A stretch of 59,926 bases of DNA from positions 1 to 59,926 of the forward strand of contig JAKAWV010000002.1 of the NCBI GenBank assembly GCA_021827205.1, given 5' to 3'. Positions 34,713 through 44,203 of the stretch are shown in pieces. The position numbers and the translations under genes were made by a program. The stretch comes from Pseudomonadota bacterium (GTDB lineage: Bacteria > Pseudomonadota > Gammaproteobacteria > Xanthomonadales > Rhodanobacteraceae). The number at the start of each line of letters is the position of its first letter. Position 1 is the stretch's first letter. The notes beneath the pieces are model-generated. The model saw only the letters and a list, made by a program, of their open reading frames with translations. It had not been told where the DNA came from and ran no database searches.

Positions 34713-37220
34713 TTACACATGCCGCAGCCGGTCCACGCTGAAGACTCCGTCGGTTTCGAGCCGTTCGCCCAGCTTGCGCAGGTGGTGGAACTCGCGTTCG
34801 CCGCGACGGCGTCCCACCATCAGCACCGGGCCGTAGTCGGGATGCACGGCGGTGGACTTCTCGACTTCCTCCGGCTCGCCCCACAGATGGCCGCCTTTGA
34901 CTTCCAGCAACATGATGCCGTCCTTGCTGTTCCGGCCATCAACGGAAACAACGAAGTCGGGGAAGTAGCCCTTGCCCTCGTCCCAGCGATACAGGCCGAC
35001 CGATTCCGGCTTCTTCGGAAGGTTGCGGTGCCACCAGCGCATCAGCGGGTTGGCGTCGAGCAGGGTGGCGATTGCGTGTTCGTCCTCGTTGAGATCGGGC
35101 GGGAACACGCCGTACAGGCCGCGTCGCGCCGATGCCAGCCGGGTGTCGCTGTGCAGCTCCGCCAACAGGGCCACGTCCACGTCGCGTACCTGCCCGTGGC
35201 GCAGGCGGCGATAGGCCTCGCGCAGCAGGGCCGGATGGCGCACCAGCACCAGGTCGAGCTGCTGCAGCAGGGTTTCCTCGTCGTCCGGCACTGCGGCACC
35301 GGAACGCTCGATGGCGCGCGTGAAGCGGTCCAGCAGCCGCAGTTGCAGTTCGCGGTCGTTGGCCTCGCTCAAACCCGCGCGCACCCGCGTCGCGCGCTCG
35401 GCCACCGCCACCGGCGACACGTCCGCCCAGGTGTCGGCACCTTCCTCAGCCACGCCGTGGGCGGCGAACAAGTCCGTTTCGCTGCGTCGCACTTGTACGC
35501 GGCTGCGCAACCGGCTGGCCAGCACCGCATCGTTGAAATCGACGAAGTCCACCAGCAGGGTCTCGAAGTCCTCCGGTGCGTCGGGCAGTCGCTCGCTGCG
35601 CAGCGTGGCTGGTGTGCCGTCGCGGCGCGGGTAGCGGTAGAGGCTTTCGCGCGCCAGCGCCAGCAGCGGCGCCGTGTGATTGACCGCGAGGGATGCCGCG
35701 GCGTCGGCCTCGCCGCCGGACAGCCCCAGCCAGCCCTGCGCGGCCTGCTCCCATTCCGTGCGCTCGCCGCCCGCCAGCAGTGCTCCGGCATCCGGTGCGC
35801 CTGCCGTATCCGCTACATCGCCGAGCACGTGGGCGCCACTGCGCGACACCAGCAACGCCAAGGGTTCGCCGCTGCGCGCCACCTGCACCTCGGCGCGGTC
35901 GCCGATCACTGTCACCACGGTCTGCGTGCCCAGCTCGGGGGCTTGCGTGGTGAGCGTATTGATTTGTGCGCCCGCATCCAGCAGGCCTTCCTGCGCCTGC
36001 GCATTGGCCAGAAACACGTAGCCGTGCTCCAGCAGGGCCGGCAAGGTGCCCGGATAAGCCTGCACCAGCGCATGCCGGCGCACGATGCGGCCGATGACCT
36101 GCACGCCGAAGGCGGCGTCCCGCGCGCCGCGCAGGGCAGCCAGGGTGAAGGCGCGCGGCGCATCGAAGCCCAGCGCCACCGCCATCTTGAAGATCAACAC
36201 CTCCACTTTCGGATCGTCGGCCAATGACAGCAGTTCCGGGTCCGGCTCGTCGGCGGTGTGCACGCGCACGGCAGTGGGCGCGAAACCCAGCGTGTCCACC
36301 AGATAGGCCCGTGCATCGTCCTGCGCCTTTTTCCCGTCCGGCACCTGCACCAGCATCAGGGGCGTCAGGCCGATGCCGGCCTCGCGCAGCGCCTTGCCGA
36401 TGGTTCTGTGCATGGCCGCGCACTCGCGCAGGGCCAGATGCTCGAAGTCCACCAACTGCGCGGTGTCGCCGTCGCGGGCGATGAAGCGCACGATGCGCAC
36501 GCCGCGCTTCAGCAGGCCCGCCTCCACCGCGTCGTAGCGGCTGACCGATGCCCAGTCGGCCGGCTCGCCCAGGGTGATGCCGGTATCGCGCTCGAAACCG
36601 GCCACGTCCGCGTCGCGCGGGGTGGCGGTCATCATCAGGGTGTAGTCGGGCACCAGCACGTTGGTGAAGAACGCCCGCGCCTGCGCAGCCTTGTGGAAGC
36701 CGTGATGCGCCTCGTCCACCACGCAGCCGATGCGCAGGCCCGCGTCGCGCGCCAGGGCGATCAGATCATCCAGCGCCAGACCGTCATCGCCGCGGGTGCG
36801 CGCGCGGCGGCTGTCGGCATTGCGCGCCGCCACCGCCGCCCAGGTGGTCACGAACACGCCGCCGCCCAGCACCGCGTCCAGCTGGCGGTCGCTGTCGAAG
36901 TCGAACAGGTCCAGCTCGGGCGCCTGCGCCGCCAGCACGCCGCGCGATTGCTCCACCAGTCCGGCGAAGGGCGCAAACCAGAACCACAGCACCCGTTCCT
37001 CGCGCGACAGTTGCCGCAGGGCCTCGACCGCGATCAGGGTCTTGCCCGCACCCGTCGGAGCCTGCAGCACCAGGGCGCCATCGGCGCTGCGTGCCTGCGC
37101 GACGCGGCCGGGCGCGGCCCTGGCCTCGGCCAGTTGCCGGTAGAGCGCGCGCACGTTGGCGAAGCGCGCCACGATGCCGTCGAGTACGTCCTGCTGGAAG
37201 CGTTTGAGCGTGGCGGCCAT
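34713..37220 (-). CDS. res: Type III restriction enzyme, Res subunit (helicase/endonuclease)
   Basis: This 835-residue protein translocates on DNA and cuts unmodified sites with Mod. It has an SF2 helicase core: Walker A APTGAGKT (54-61), DEAH (169-172, VVDEAHHGF), TATPRDADVAGF, and a C-terminal helicase half with VQVIGRIVRRH (motif VI). Near the end a PD-(D/E)XK nuclease is visible: YFPDFVVSV then LLEVKGG. The start at 37220 lies one base after the mod stop. The length (usual Res about 900-1000) is slightly short but all parts are present, so it looks intact. Cleavage specificity is set by Mod and cannot be read. Confidence 0.9.
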   Translation of the reverse strand: MAATLKRFQQDVLDGIVARFANVRALYRQLAEARAAPGRVAQARSADGALVLQAPTGAGKTLIAVEALRQLSREERVLWFWFAPFAGLVEQSRGVLAAQAPELDLFDFDSDRQLDAVLGGGVFVTTWAAVAARNADSRRARTRGDDGLALDDLIALARDAGLRIGCVVDEAHHGFHKAAQARAFFTNVLVPDYTLMMTATPRDADVAGFERDTGITLGEPADWASVSRYDAVEAGLLKRGVRIVRFIARDGDTAQLVDFEHLALRECAAMHRTIGKALREAGIGLTPLMLVQVPDGKKAQDDARAYLVDTLGFAPTAVRVHTADEPDPELLSLADDPKVEVLIFKMAVALGFDAPRAFTLAALRGARDAAFGVQVIGRIVRRHALVQAYPGTLPALLEHGYVFLANAQAQEGLLDAGAQINTLTTQAPELGTQTVVTVIGDRAEVQVARSGEPLALLVSRSGAHVLGDVADTAGAPDAGALLAGGERTEWEQAAQGWLGLSGGEADAAASLAVNHTAPLLALARESLYRYPRRDGTPATLRSERLPDAPEDFETLLVDFVDFNDAVLASRLRSRVQVRRSETDLFAAHGVAEEGADTWADVSPVAVAERATRVRAGLSEANDRELQLRLLDRFTRAIERSGAAVPDDEETLLQQLDLVLVRHPALLREAYRRLRHGQVRDVDVALLAELHSDTRLASARRGLYGVFPPDLNEDEHAIATLLDANPLMRWWHRNLPKKPESVGLYRWDEGKGYFPDFVVSVDGRNSKDGIMLLEVKGGHLWGEPEEVEKSTAVHPDYGPVLMVGRRRGEREFHHLRKLGERLETDGVFSVDRLRHV

Positions 37221-37221
37221 G

Positions 37222-38850
37222 TCAGCGTCCGAAGCGTTCGCGCAGGTGTTGGGGAATGGGCAGGCAGCGCAAGCCCGGCGCCAGTGTTGCCATGCGTTCG
37301 GGCGCCCAGCTGTACAGCGTGCGGGTGCCGGCAGCGTCCGGCAGCGGTGCGGCCAGCCACGCGCGCAGGCGGGCCGCGTGGGCCTCGCGCAGGTCGGCCA
37401 GATAGGCCAGCGCGCCGTCGCTGGCGAAGCCGCCGCGCGGCCAGGGCGACAGTGCATGCCCGTGCAGCAGTTGCAGCGCATTCCAGACTTCGGCGTGGTC
37501 GATCTTCAGCCCCAGACGGTGCTTGGCGATGCGCCGCGTGCGCAGGTAGGCGAAACCGCCGCCCAGTCCCGGCACCGCCTCGCCCTTGGCATTGGTGTAG
37601 CCGCCCAGCACGCGGCGCACGCGCTCGGCGCACACGTCGCGGCACAGGTTCTTTTCGGGCTGGTCCTCGGTGGCCTCGGTGCTGCTGACCAGGATGAAGC
37701 GGCGGTCGCCGCCGTCTTCGGCGTTGAGCTTGGCCACCGCCTGCGCCAGCGTGCCTGAGCCGGCGAAGAAGTCGAGCACGGTATCGCCCGGCTGGCTGGC
37801 GATGCGCAGGATGCGCTCCATCAGCTGCACGGGCTTTGGTGTCGAAAACACATCGCCTGACGACTCGAACTGCAGCACGTCCAGCAGTTGCTTCTTGGCG
37901 TCCTGCGTGTGGCCGACCTCGCTGTAGGTCCAGAGTGTTTGAGGCACCACGCCCTGTTTGACTTCGGAAAGGAATCGCTTGATGGCAGGGACATTGTTTC
38001 CATCCTTGCCCCACCAGATGCGACCGTCTGCATCGAGTTCCGCGAACTTCTCCTTGGATACACGCCAATACATGCCTTGCGGAGGGCTTGCGATCTCACG
38101 TCCCGACGGGCAAGTGATCGCATAAGTACCGGCTCCGTAGAAGTTGCGCGCCGAGAGGTCACTAGGTTTCCAGACGCCGCGAGGGTCACTGTCGGGATTT
38201 TTGTAAGCCTTGTTTTGCTGCTCGCTGCGGGGGACAGGATTCGGCTTCCACCGCGCCCGAGTGCGGGCATAAACCACGACGTATTCGTGATCGTCGGAAA
38301 AGTGCTGCGCGGTGTTCTTCGGCGAATAGACCTTCTGCCAGATGATGTTGGCAATGAAGTTGTCCTCGCCAAACACCCGATCCATCAGCATGCCCAACCG
38401 GAACAGCTCGTTGTCGTCGATGGACACGAAGATCACGCCGTCGTCGGCCAGCAGTTCCTTGGCCAGCAGCAGGCGGCGGTGCATGAACTCCAGCCATAGC
38501 GAATGCCGGAAGCGGTGCGTCTTGTCCACGAAGCGGTCGTTGTAGACGAAGTCGCGGTTGCCGGTGTTGTAGGGCGGGTCGATGTAGATGCAGCGGATGG
38601 CGCCCTTGTGGCTCATGCGCAGCGCGCGCAGGGCGTCGAAGTTGTCGCCCTCGATGATCAGGTTGCGCCAGGGCGCCTCGCCGTGGCTCAGGCCGGCATC
38701 CAGCGCCAGCGCCACGTAGTCGTCGTTGAGTGCGCGCTCGGCCTCGATCTCGTCGCGCTCCCACACCAGGCCCAGCTGCCGCTCGGCATCGCGGCGCTGC
38801 AGCAGGCGGATCAGGGCGTCGCGGTCGAGGTGCTCGTAATCCTGCGGCAT
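37222..38850 (-). CDS. mod: Type III DNA adenine methyltransferase, Mod subunit
   Basis: This encodes 542 residues from the ATG at 38850 (MPQDYEHLDRDAL). It is a beta-class methyltransferase in the DPPY-first order: DPPYNTG (91-97), the conserved IYIDPPY and LLADDGVIFVSIDDNE, and the SAM motif DFFAGSGTLAQAV (about 357). The region between them is the target-recognition domain (about 180-330). It methylates one strand of an asymmetric site and guides Res. An upstream in-frame ATG at 38913 lacks homology. mod and res are in the order and spacing of an operon. Confidence 0.92.
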   Translation of the reverse strand: MPQDYEHLDRDALIRLLQRRDAERQLGLVWERDEIEAERALNDDYVALALDAGLSHGEAPWRNLIIEGDNFDALRALRMSHKGAIRCIYIDPPYNTGNRDFVYNDRFVDKTHRFRHSLWLEFMHRRLLLAKELLADDGVIFVSIDDNELFRLGMLMDRVFGEDNFIANIIWQKVYSPKNTAQHFSDDHEYVVVYARTRARWKPNPVPRSEQQNKAYKNPDSDPRGVWKPSDLSARNFYGAGTYAITCPSGREIASPPQGMYWRVSKEKFAELDADGRIWWGKDGNNVPAIKRFLSEVKQGVVPQTLWTYSEVGHTQDAKKQLLDVLQFESSGDVFSTPKPVQLMERILRIASQPGDTVLDFFAGSGTLAQAVAKLNAEDGGDRRFILVSSTEATEDQPEKNLCRDVCAERVRRVLGGYTNAKGEAVPGLGGGFAYLRTRRIAKHRLGLKIDHAEVWNALQLLHGHALSPWPRGGFASDGALAYLADLREAHAARLRAWLAAPLPDAAGTRTLYSWAPERMATLAPGLRCLPIPQHLRERFGR

Positions 38851-39518
38851 GCGTCGAGCCTTGGCGGGTTCGTGTCGATGATCGCGGCATCCATCGGGCG
38901 CGACCGGCGCCAAGTATGCGCAGGGCAGCGGTCAAACGCACACCCGGCCATTTCTGCCCAATCCTTGCCGCGCAGCGATCTTTCGCCCCCGGCTTGCCTA
39001 AATCCACAGGCTAACGCGTACCTTGCAGCCGCATGCCTCGACCCAGCAGGCGCAGCAGGTAGACGTTTTCGCGCTCGGCCAGCTCAGCATCGCGCGCGCA
39101 GAATCGATCAATGCCGTTCCACTTGTAGAGGATCAGCGCGCCGGCCGGACAGCGGTTGTAGGTCGCGCAGGATAGTGACGGTTTGCGTACTCTGCGGCAT
39201 CCCGTGCGGGGTGGCGGTGCGGGCTCGGTGGAATTGCGGGATGCTGGAGCAAGTCGGGACAGGGACGTCATCATATTGAACGCTTAACGTACTGAGCAAC
39301 AATATGTTTGGCGCTCTAGCGTAACGGCAATATCCCCATCGGTATCCCCGAGTTTCTCTGCTTCCATCCGATTCGGCGACGCACCCGCACTGGCGCTGCA
39401 AATCTTAGATCGTGGAGGGGCGAGATTGGGGAAGACAAACGCCCCGCCCACTCTGGTCCCAGTTCGGCCGTGAGCAGCCATTCCGAAAATGTACTCTGAC
39501 TCCATCAAATTGGGGAAA
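38851..39518. other. Gene-poor spacer between the two defence modules
   Basis: About 670 bases hold no recognised gene. A minus-strand frame at 39011-39274 (87 residues, ending NVYLLRLLGRGMRLQGTR) is open but resembles nothing I know and has no good ribosome site. Composition changes inside it, from host-like near 38900 to A+T-richer after 39280, suggesting a junction between two separately acquired modules. The mod promoter should lie near its left end, but I could not identify it. Confidence 0.5.
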
Positions 39519-41414
39519 CTAAGGCAACTCGCATAGAACCTCGTCAGCCGTGAACCACTCATTTGCGATGACATGCATTCGAACTGCAGTGGGGTCGGGA
39601 GAATAGGCCACGAGAGCCAAGCTAGATCGAGCACGACTGCAAGTCACATAGAACAAGCGCCGCGTGCGATCAATGGAAGTTTCCTTGCCTTCCCTGATGT
39701 TTCTGACGTCAGCAGCCGTGGGCGCTTTGGCACCAAGCAGCTTGTCGTAACCAAACAAGAAGCCTCGGGCTTCCCCATCGTCCATTAGGACCATGACGCG
39801 CTCAAACTCCAACCCCTTCACTCCTTGGTGAGTATCGAATGGAGCCTCGTGCGCTACGTAGGCGGCATACGGCGCGATTTCCGAAAATGCACAGTCGAGG
39901 AACGCAACGAGTGCCGCAATTTCATCGCTGATAGGATCAGCTGCTTCATCGTCGGGTGCCTCTGCCGACGCGGTCTGCCTGGCGGCCAAAGCGGCTTTGA
40001 GACTGGCAGGGATCGCGAAGAGATTGGTTTCCGCAATATTTGCGGCGATCGCAGCGCAGGTGGGTTCACTATTGGCCCAAAGCGCCATCAAGCTGTCGAT
40101 AGCGGCCTGCGCGGCGCGGAGTTGTGTTATCGGTTTGTCGTTGTCCTTCAGGGTTTCCTTGCTGAGCAGTGGAGAGCTTTCCCGTACCAGCTTAGTCGCC
40201 GCGAATTTATTGCCCTTCTGCTGCGCTGTGACGAGCGGCAGGACGTAGTGGGTGAAGAATCGCGTCGGCGCAAAGCTGCCGTCGAGAAAACTGGTCCGGT
40301 AATCATCCACAGACGCCAGCGCCTCAAACATCTGCAGAAAGCCCATTCGCCGAGCTGCCATGTGATGCTCCAAGGCCAATATTTTACATTTGCTGGCGTC
40401 AGACCAATCCTGATCGCCTGTCAGCACCGCCATATAGTCTCGGACTCTCCGCTCCAAAGCAGGTTTGTCTGGAGCATCGACCGGAAACACAAAGAGACGC
40501 GCCCAGCCCTCCGGTCGGTCATTGCGCGGCTCCTGCTTATGATTGTCAGCGCCGCCGCGGATCTGATTTATGAGCCGCACAATGCGTCGGGGGCATCGGT
40601 GGTTTAGCTTTTTCTCCGGTGTCGCCCAACTTTGGGGTATCTCGCTTTCGATCCGCTCTTTGCCATCCGGATAGATGCGCTGCATCGTGTCGCCGATCAA
40701 GCCAAGGCAAAAACGGTCGGCGTGTGCCTTTTGCACCACGAGCAGCGCGTCAATGAGTGCGCGGCTGGTGTCCTGGCTCTCATCGATTAACAAGAATGGA
40801 AACTTCTCGACGAACATACGCTGCATGAGCGGTTTCGCGAGCAAGAACGTCGAGAATATCTTTATGACTTCGTTGTGGTTCAGCGCGCTGCGCTCTCGGT
40901 TGTCGCCATTGGGGTTGTAGGTGAATGTCTTAATGTCGGCGAGCCGGTCTAACCGGCGCTGCTTGGACTCGATCTGAGCTTGGCGAGCGGCCGATGCCTT
41001 GGTGCCTGTCCGCCCCTTCTCCTCTTCGGTTTGAAGATCGGCGATCTCGCACTGCAGGTTGTCTTTCAGCCAAGCACGAATGTCCGCATTGAATCCTTGT
41101 ATTTGCAACCAGGCGAAGCTGTGGATGGTGCGCACCACGAACAACGGATCGTATTCAGTGCGCCGCTTAATCTCGTCGCATGCTGCATTCGTGTAAGTGA
41201 TAACGGCAACCTGCCGCGCGCGCAGGCGAAACGTATCACCGTAGGTCTTCGCCAAATAGTTCAGCGCGTTCACAAGTGAACGTGTTTTGCCCGAACCGGC
41301 GCCAGCGTATAGGAAGAAGCTTATGGGCTCCTCTAGGCTCAGGAACCTAGCCAACTCCTCGTCTACATGATCGTCGAGCGTGACGTTAGACGGCGCTATG
41401 GAAACGTTGTTCAT
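39519..41414 (-). CDS. UvrD-like SF1 helicase, GajB-like partner of the OLD nuclease
   Basis: This encodes 631 residues. SF1A helicase motifs are complete: Walker A AGAGSGKT (37-44), TYTNAACDEI (Ia), LLIDESQDTS (II), GDTMQRIY (III), the THQGVKGLEFERVMV segment (V) and RRLFYVTCSRARSSLALV (VI). Its ATG overlaps the OLD gene stop by four bases, so the two are co-translated. In Gabija, GajB is such a helicase and works with the OLD nuclease GajA against phage. This protein is longer than the ~500-residue reference GajB, with an extra segment at about 350-520. Codon and base use are A+T-richer than in flanking core genes, suggesting acquisition. Confidence 0.85.
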   Translation of the reverse strand: MNNVSIAPSNVTLDDHVDEELARFLSLEEPISFFLYAGAGSGKTRSLVNALNYLAKTYGDTFRLRARQVAVITYTNAACDEIKRRTEYDPLFVVRTIHSFAWLQIQGFNADIRAWLKDNLQCEIADLQTEEEKGRTGTKASAARQAQIESKQRRLDRLADIKTFTYNPNGDNRERSALNHNEVIKIFSTFLLAKPLMQRMFVEKFPFLLIDESQDTSRALIDALLVVQKAHADRFCLGLIGDTMQRIYPDGKERIESEIPQSWATPEKKLNHRCPRRIVRLINQIRGGADNHKQEPRNDRPEGWARLFVFPVDAPDKPALERRVRDYMAVLTGDQDWSDASKCKILALEHHMAARRMGFLQMFEALASVDDYRTSFLDGSFAPTRFFTHYVLPLVTAQQKGNKFAATKLVRESSPLLSKETLKDNDKPITQLRAAQAAIDSLMALWANSEPTCAAIAANIAETNLFAIPASLKAALAARQTASAEAPDDEAADPISDEIAALVAFLDCAFSEIAPYAAYVAHEAPFDTHQGVKGLEFERVMVLMDDGEARGFLFGYDKLLGAKAPTAADVRNIREGKETSIDRTRRLFYVTCSRARSSLALVAYSPDPTAVRMHVIANEWFTADEVLCELP

Positions 41415-43738
41415 GCCGCAGTCCCCTTGGGAGCGGCGGCTTCCTCGGTGTCTTCTTCGTCTGCCACTTGGGCGAGCCCCAGCTCAACCTGTTTGCACTC
41501 GAGCTGGCCCGCCAGCCACAGCAAGCCGTCGCGGATGTAGGCGGGGGGGTTCAGTGAATGTGGATTTTCAATTTCGAGCAGGTCCAGTGCGAATGCAGCT
41601 TTCCCCCCATCTTCGAGCGCGGCCTTGAGTGCCTCACTCAGGACATTAAGATCGTGGCTATTAGTGATGGCGGCGCGAAACTTGGCGATGAGCCCGGTCC
41701 CCGGCAGTGCCTCGAACAGATCGAGATTCGCCATCACTATTGCATCTTCCAGGGTGTAGGAAAGCGCCTCGGCGGTGGCGCCTTTGAACGTCACGTGGAT
41801 AGGCGTCTGATAGGCAACACGCACCGAGAAGTTCTCGTCTGCATAGATTTTGACCTTCTCGTTCTCAGGCTTGTCGAGCAACGGATCGATGCCATTGATG
41901 GCAGGCCACCATGTCCGCAGGGTGGCGTTGCGGGTCGTGTAGCCCGCACCCCGCATCGGGGGTGTGCTGACACCCGCGGCATTGCAGGAATCGATGTCAG
42001 TGATGATCAATGTGGTGAGCCCGATTTTTTGGATTAGGCTGCGCAGCTTGTGGGCATGGCTGCCGCCGATTTCAAGCCAGGTTATGTAGCTCTCCGACAG
42101 CTTCTCAAACTCCGGATGGCAGTTCACAAAATTGGGCACGAGGATTCGTTCGGCCGGCCCCTCAATCAGGACTGCGGCATCGGCAAAGAATAGGTCGCAA
42201 TGGGTGACGCGCAGGTAGCGGGTCACGAAGCGCTTGGTGTCCGGATCGGCGCCAAACGCGTTTTCCAGACTGACGACGCACGAGGTCGGGATTGCCTTTA
42301 CGCCGCCCGGAAGGCGACGGAAATAGCGCAGGGAGTCAAACTCGCACTCGTGGGCAATGTGACTCGAATGAGTGCTGACCACCATCTGCGTCACGAAATT
42401 AGGGCTCGCACCGAGGTTGTGGTGGTTGCGCAGAATCTTGTGCGCCTGGCGGATGAAAACCTGCTGGACCTGGGTGTGAAGATGCGCCTCAGGCTCTTCG
42501 ATCAACACCAAGTGCAAGGGCGGGATAATCGTGTCGTCGGAAGTCTTGTGCTTGGCCTTGCCAACCCGCATCCAACTGTCGCGGAAAGCCATCAGGCGGA
42601 AGACCATAGAGATGAGGTTCTGATAACCCAGCCCGTTCGAATCCTCCGGTAAGTACAGGTCGATCGCGTTTTCGCCGTCATGAATGGGCACGACGAACTG
42701 AACAGCAGCGTCATGGTTCAGTCCTTCAACGGGGCGCAGCCGTGTCGAAATATTTAGTTTCGGGTCCGTGACGCCCGGGTAGCCGAGCTTGTGCATTTCC
42801 TTGAGCGGGCCCTTGAAGCCGTCGCTAAGCCGCAGATTGAAGACTTTCTGGGCTTCCTCGATCGCCTTGAGTGCAAGAAGATCTTGCGCATCCGGATTCT
42901 CATAAGGATCAAGGTGGCGGGCGTAGTATTGGCGGAGCTGAGCTGACAGCTTCCGCGACCCACTAATGGTGACGGCGGCCTCGCCGCCGCTGTCCTCGCC
43001 CGCCATACCGAAGCCGCGCTGGGCACTGATCTCGTCGATGCGGATGAGGCCGCGAAACGGGTCGCCGTCGATTGGATCGCTTCCATTGAGCGCCTGCGGC
43101 TTGGCCACGCCATGCTCCGGATCGACGCAGTCGGCCGGATCCAGCACATAGGCTCTGACCGTGAAGAACGCCAATAGCTGGCGCTGCAGGAAATCGATAA
43201 GGTTTTGCGGCCAAATTGCTACCTGAAAATCGGCTACAGCTTTGCCTTGGTCCTTGGCCAGGGTGGCACCGGCTGCCTGCAGCGCTAACGCCTGGGACCG
43301 TGCAGTTACATATTCGTGCTGCAGTTGCGCAGCGTCCTTCGGCTCAAGGCGCATGCGTACACCCAGCCGTCCACCATCCCAATCAAGGGTGGGCAGGATC
43401 TTCTGGACGTAGTGAACTTCGTTATCGGCAACATGAAGCCATACATCGAGAAACGGCAATACCGAATCCCATTCAGGCTCGGGCATCGGCTGGTTCGCGA
43501 CATGCTCCGCTTCCCAGGCAGCGCCCATCAAATTGATCGCCGGCCAATGGGAGAGCGTGAAGTCGTTGAAGCAAAAGCTTGATCGCTCTCCATCGACGAG
43601 GAAATAACGCAGCGCCGTGAAGGCCGACGTCTTTCCGCTGTTGTTGGCTCCAACGAAAATCGTCTTCTCGGAGGATAGACCCACTCTGGTTGAGAGTAGC
43701 TTTCTAAAATTGGCGATCTCAACAAACTCGATGTGCAT
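41411..43738 (-). CDS. OLD-family ATP-dependent endonuclease (GajA-like, ATPase plus TOPRIM)
   Basis: This encodes 775 residues. The N-terminal ABC/RecF-like ATPase has FVEIANFRKL, Walker A GANNSGKT (30-37), Walker B LVLIEEPEAHLHTQ and the H-loop STHSSHI. A C-terminal TOPRIM nuclease follows: VLIEGPAERILVPNF (Glu near residue 520) and IITDIDS (acidic pair near 575). Class 2 OLD proteins pair with UvrD-like helicases, which is seen directly here. The protein is about 200 residues longer than the best-known GajA (~580); the extra length is mainly between Walker A and Walker B. It probably senses and cuts phage DNA with the helicase; this is inferred from the family. Confidence 0.87.
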   Translation of the reverse strand: MHIEFVEIANFRKLLSTRVGLSSEKTIFVGANNSGKTSAFTALRYFLVDGERSSFCFNDFTLSHWPAINLMGAAWEAEHVANQPMPEPEWDSVLPFLDVWLHVADNEVHYVQKILPTLDWDGGRLGVRMRLEPKDAAQLQHEYVTARSQALALQAAGATLAKDQGKAVADFQVAIWPQNLIDFLQRQLLAFFTVRAYVLDPADCVDPEHGVAKPQALNGSDPIDGDPFRGLIRIDEISAQRGFGMAGEDSGGEAAVTISGSRKLSAQLRQYYARHLDPYENPDAQDLLALKAIEEAQKVFNLRLSDGFKGPLKEMHKLGYPGVTDPKLNISTRLRPVEGLNHDAAVQFVVPIHDGENAIDLYLPEDSNGLGYQNLISMVFRLMAFRDSWMRVGKAKHKTSDDTIIPPLHLVLIEEPEAHLHTQVQQVFIRQAHKILRNHHNLGASPNFVTQMVVSTHSSHIAHECEFDSLRYFRRLPGGVKAIPTSCVVSLENAFGADPDTKRFVTRYLRVTHCDLFFADAAVLIEGPAERILVPNFVNCHPEFEKLSESYITWLEIGGSHAHKLRSLIQKIGLTTLIITDIDSCNAAGVSTPPMRGAGYTTRNATLRTWWPAINGIDPLLDKPENEKVKIYADENFSVRVAYQTPIHVTFKGATAEALSYTLEDAIVMANLDLFEALPGTGLIAKFRAAITNSHDLNVLSEALKAALEDGGKAAFALDLLEIENPHSLNPPAYIRDGLLWLAGQLECKQVELGLAQVADEEDTEEAAAPKGTAA

Positions 43739-43876
43739 AGCTCGCCCCCCGAGGAGCAGTTATAGAAAGGCTACCGCAACTGCGCACGAGTCGCGTGGTT
43801 ACGCCGTCGCGATCAAGTCTGTGATGCACGATGGCGTCACGCAGTCACTTGGAGCTTCCCCGGGACGTGCAGGCAC

Positions 43877-43900
43877 AAAAAACCCGCTGGAATGCGGGTT
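43877..43900 (-). terminator. Intrinsic terminator of tRNA-Phe
   Basis: On the minus strand AACCCGC-ATTCCA-GCGGGTT is followed directly by TTTT. It lies about 45 bases past the 3' end of the tRNA-Phe gene and matches its direction. Confidence 0.8.
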
Positions 43901-43945
43901 TCATGGACTTTTCGGGACTTCGTGGGATGCTACGAAATCGTCAGG

Positions 43946-44021
<76 letters not shown>

Positions 44022-44203
44022 GGAAGCGCACGGCCTTGCGCCGCGAGCCGCGTATTAGACCGGCGCGGGGGAGATGGCGTCAAGCGCGGCAGGCGCATGA
44101 ACGCGCGGCGAACGCATACATGGCGTGCACGCCGGCCGCCGGGCGCGGGACTACCATGGTTTCGCAGCCGCGCGAGTGCGCGGCATGTCCGCTGGAGGTT
44201 GTC

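Noticed and set aside
34713-38850. Type I restriction or BREX assignment for the methylase/helicase pair
   Set aside because: There is no specificity subunit, and no PglZ or BrxL gene; the DPPY-first methylase directly followed by a DEAH helicase with a terminal nuclease is the Type III layout.
39011-39274. Possible 87-residue gene between mod and the helicase gene
   Set aside because: No homology, no clear ribosome site, mixed composition; kept only as part of the spacer description.
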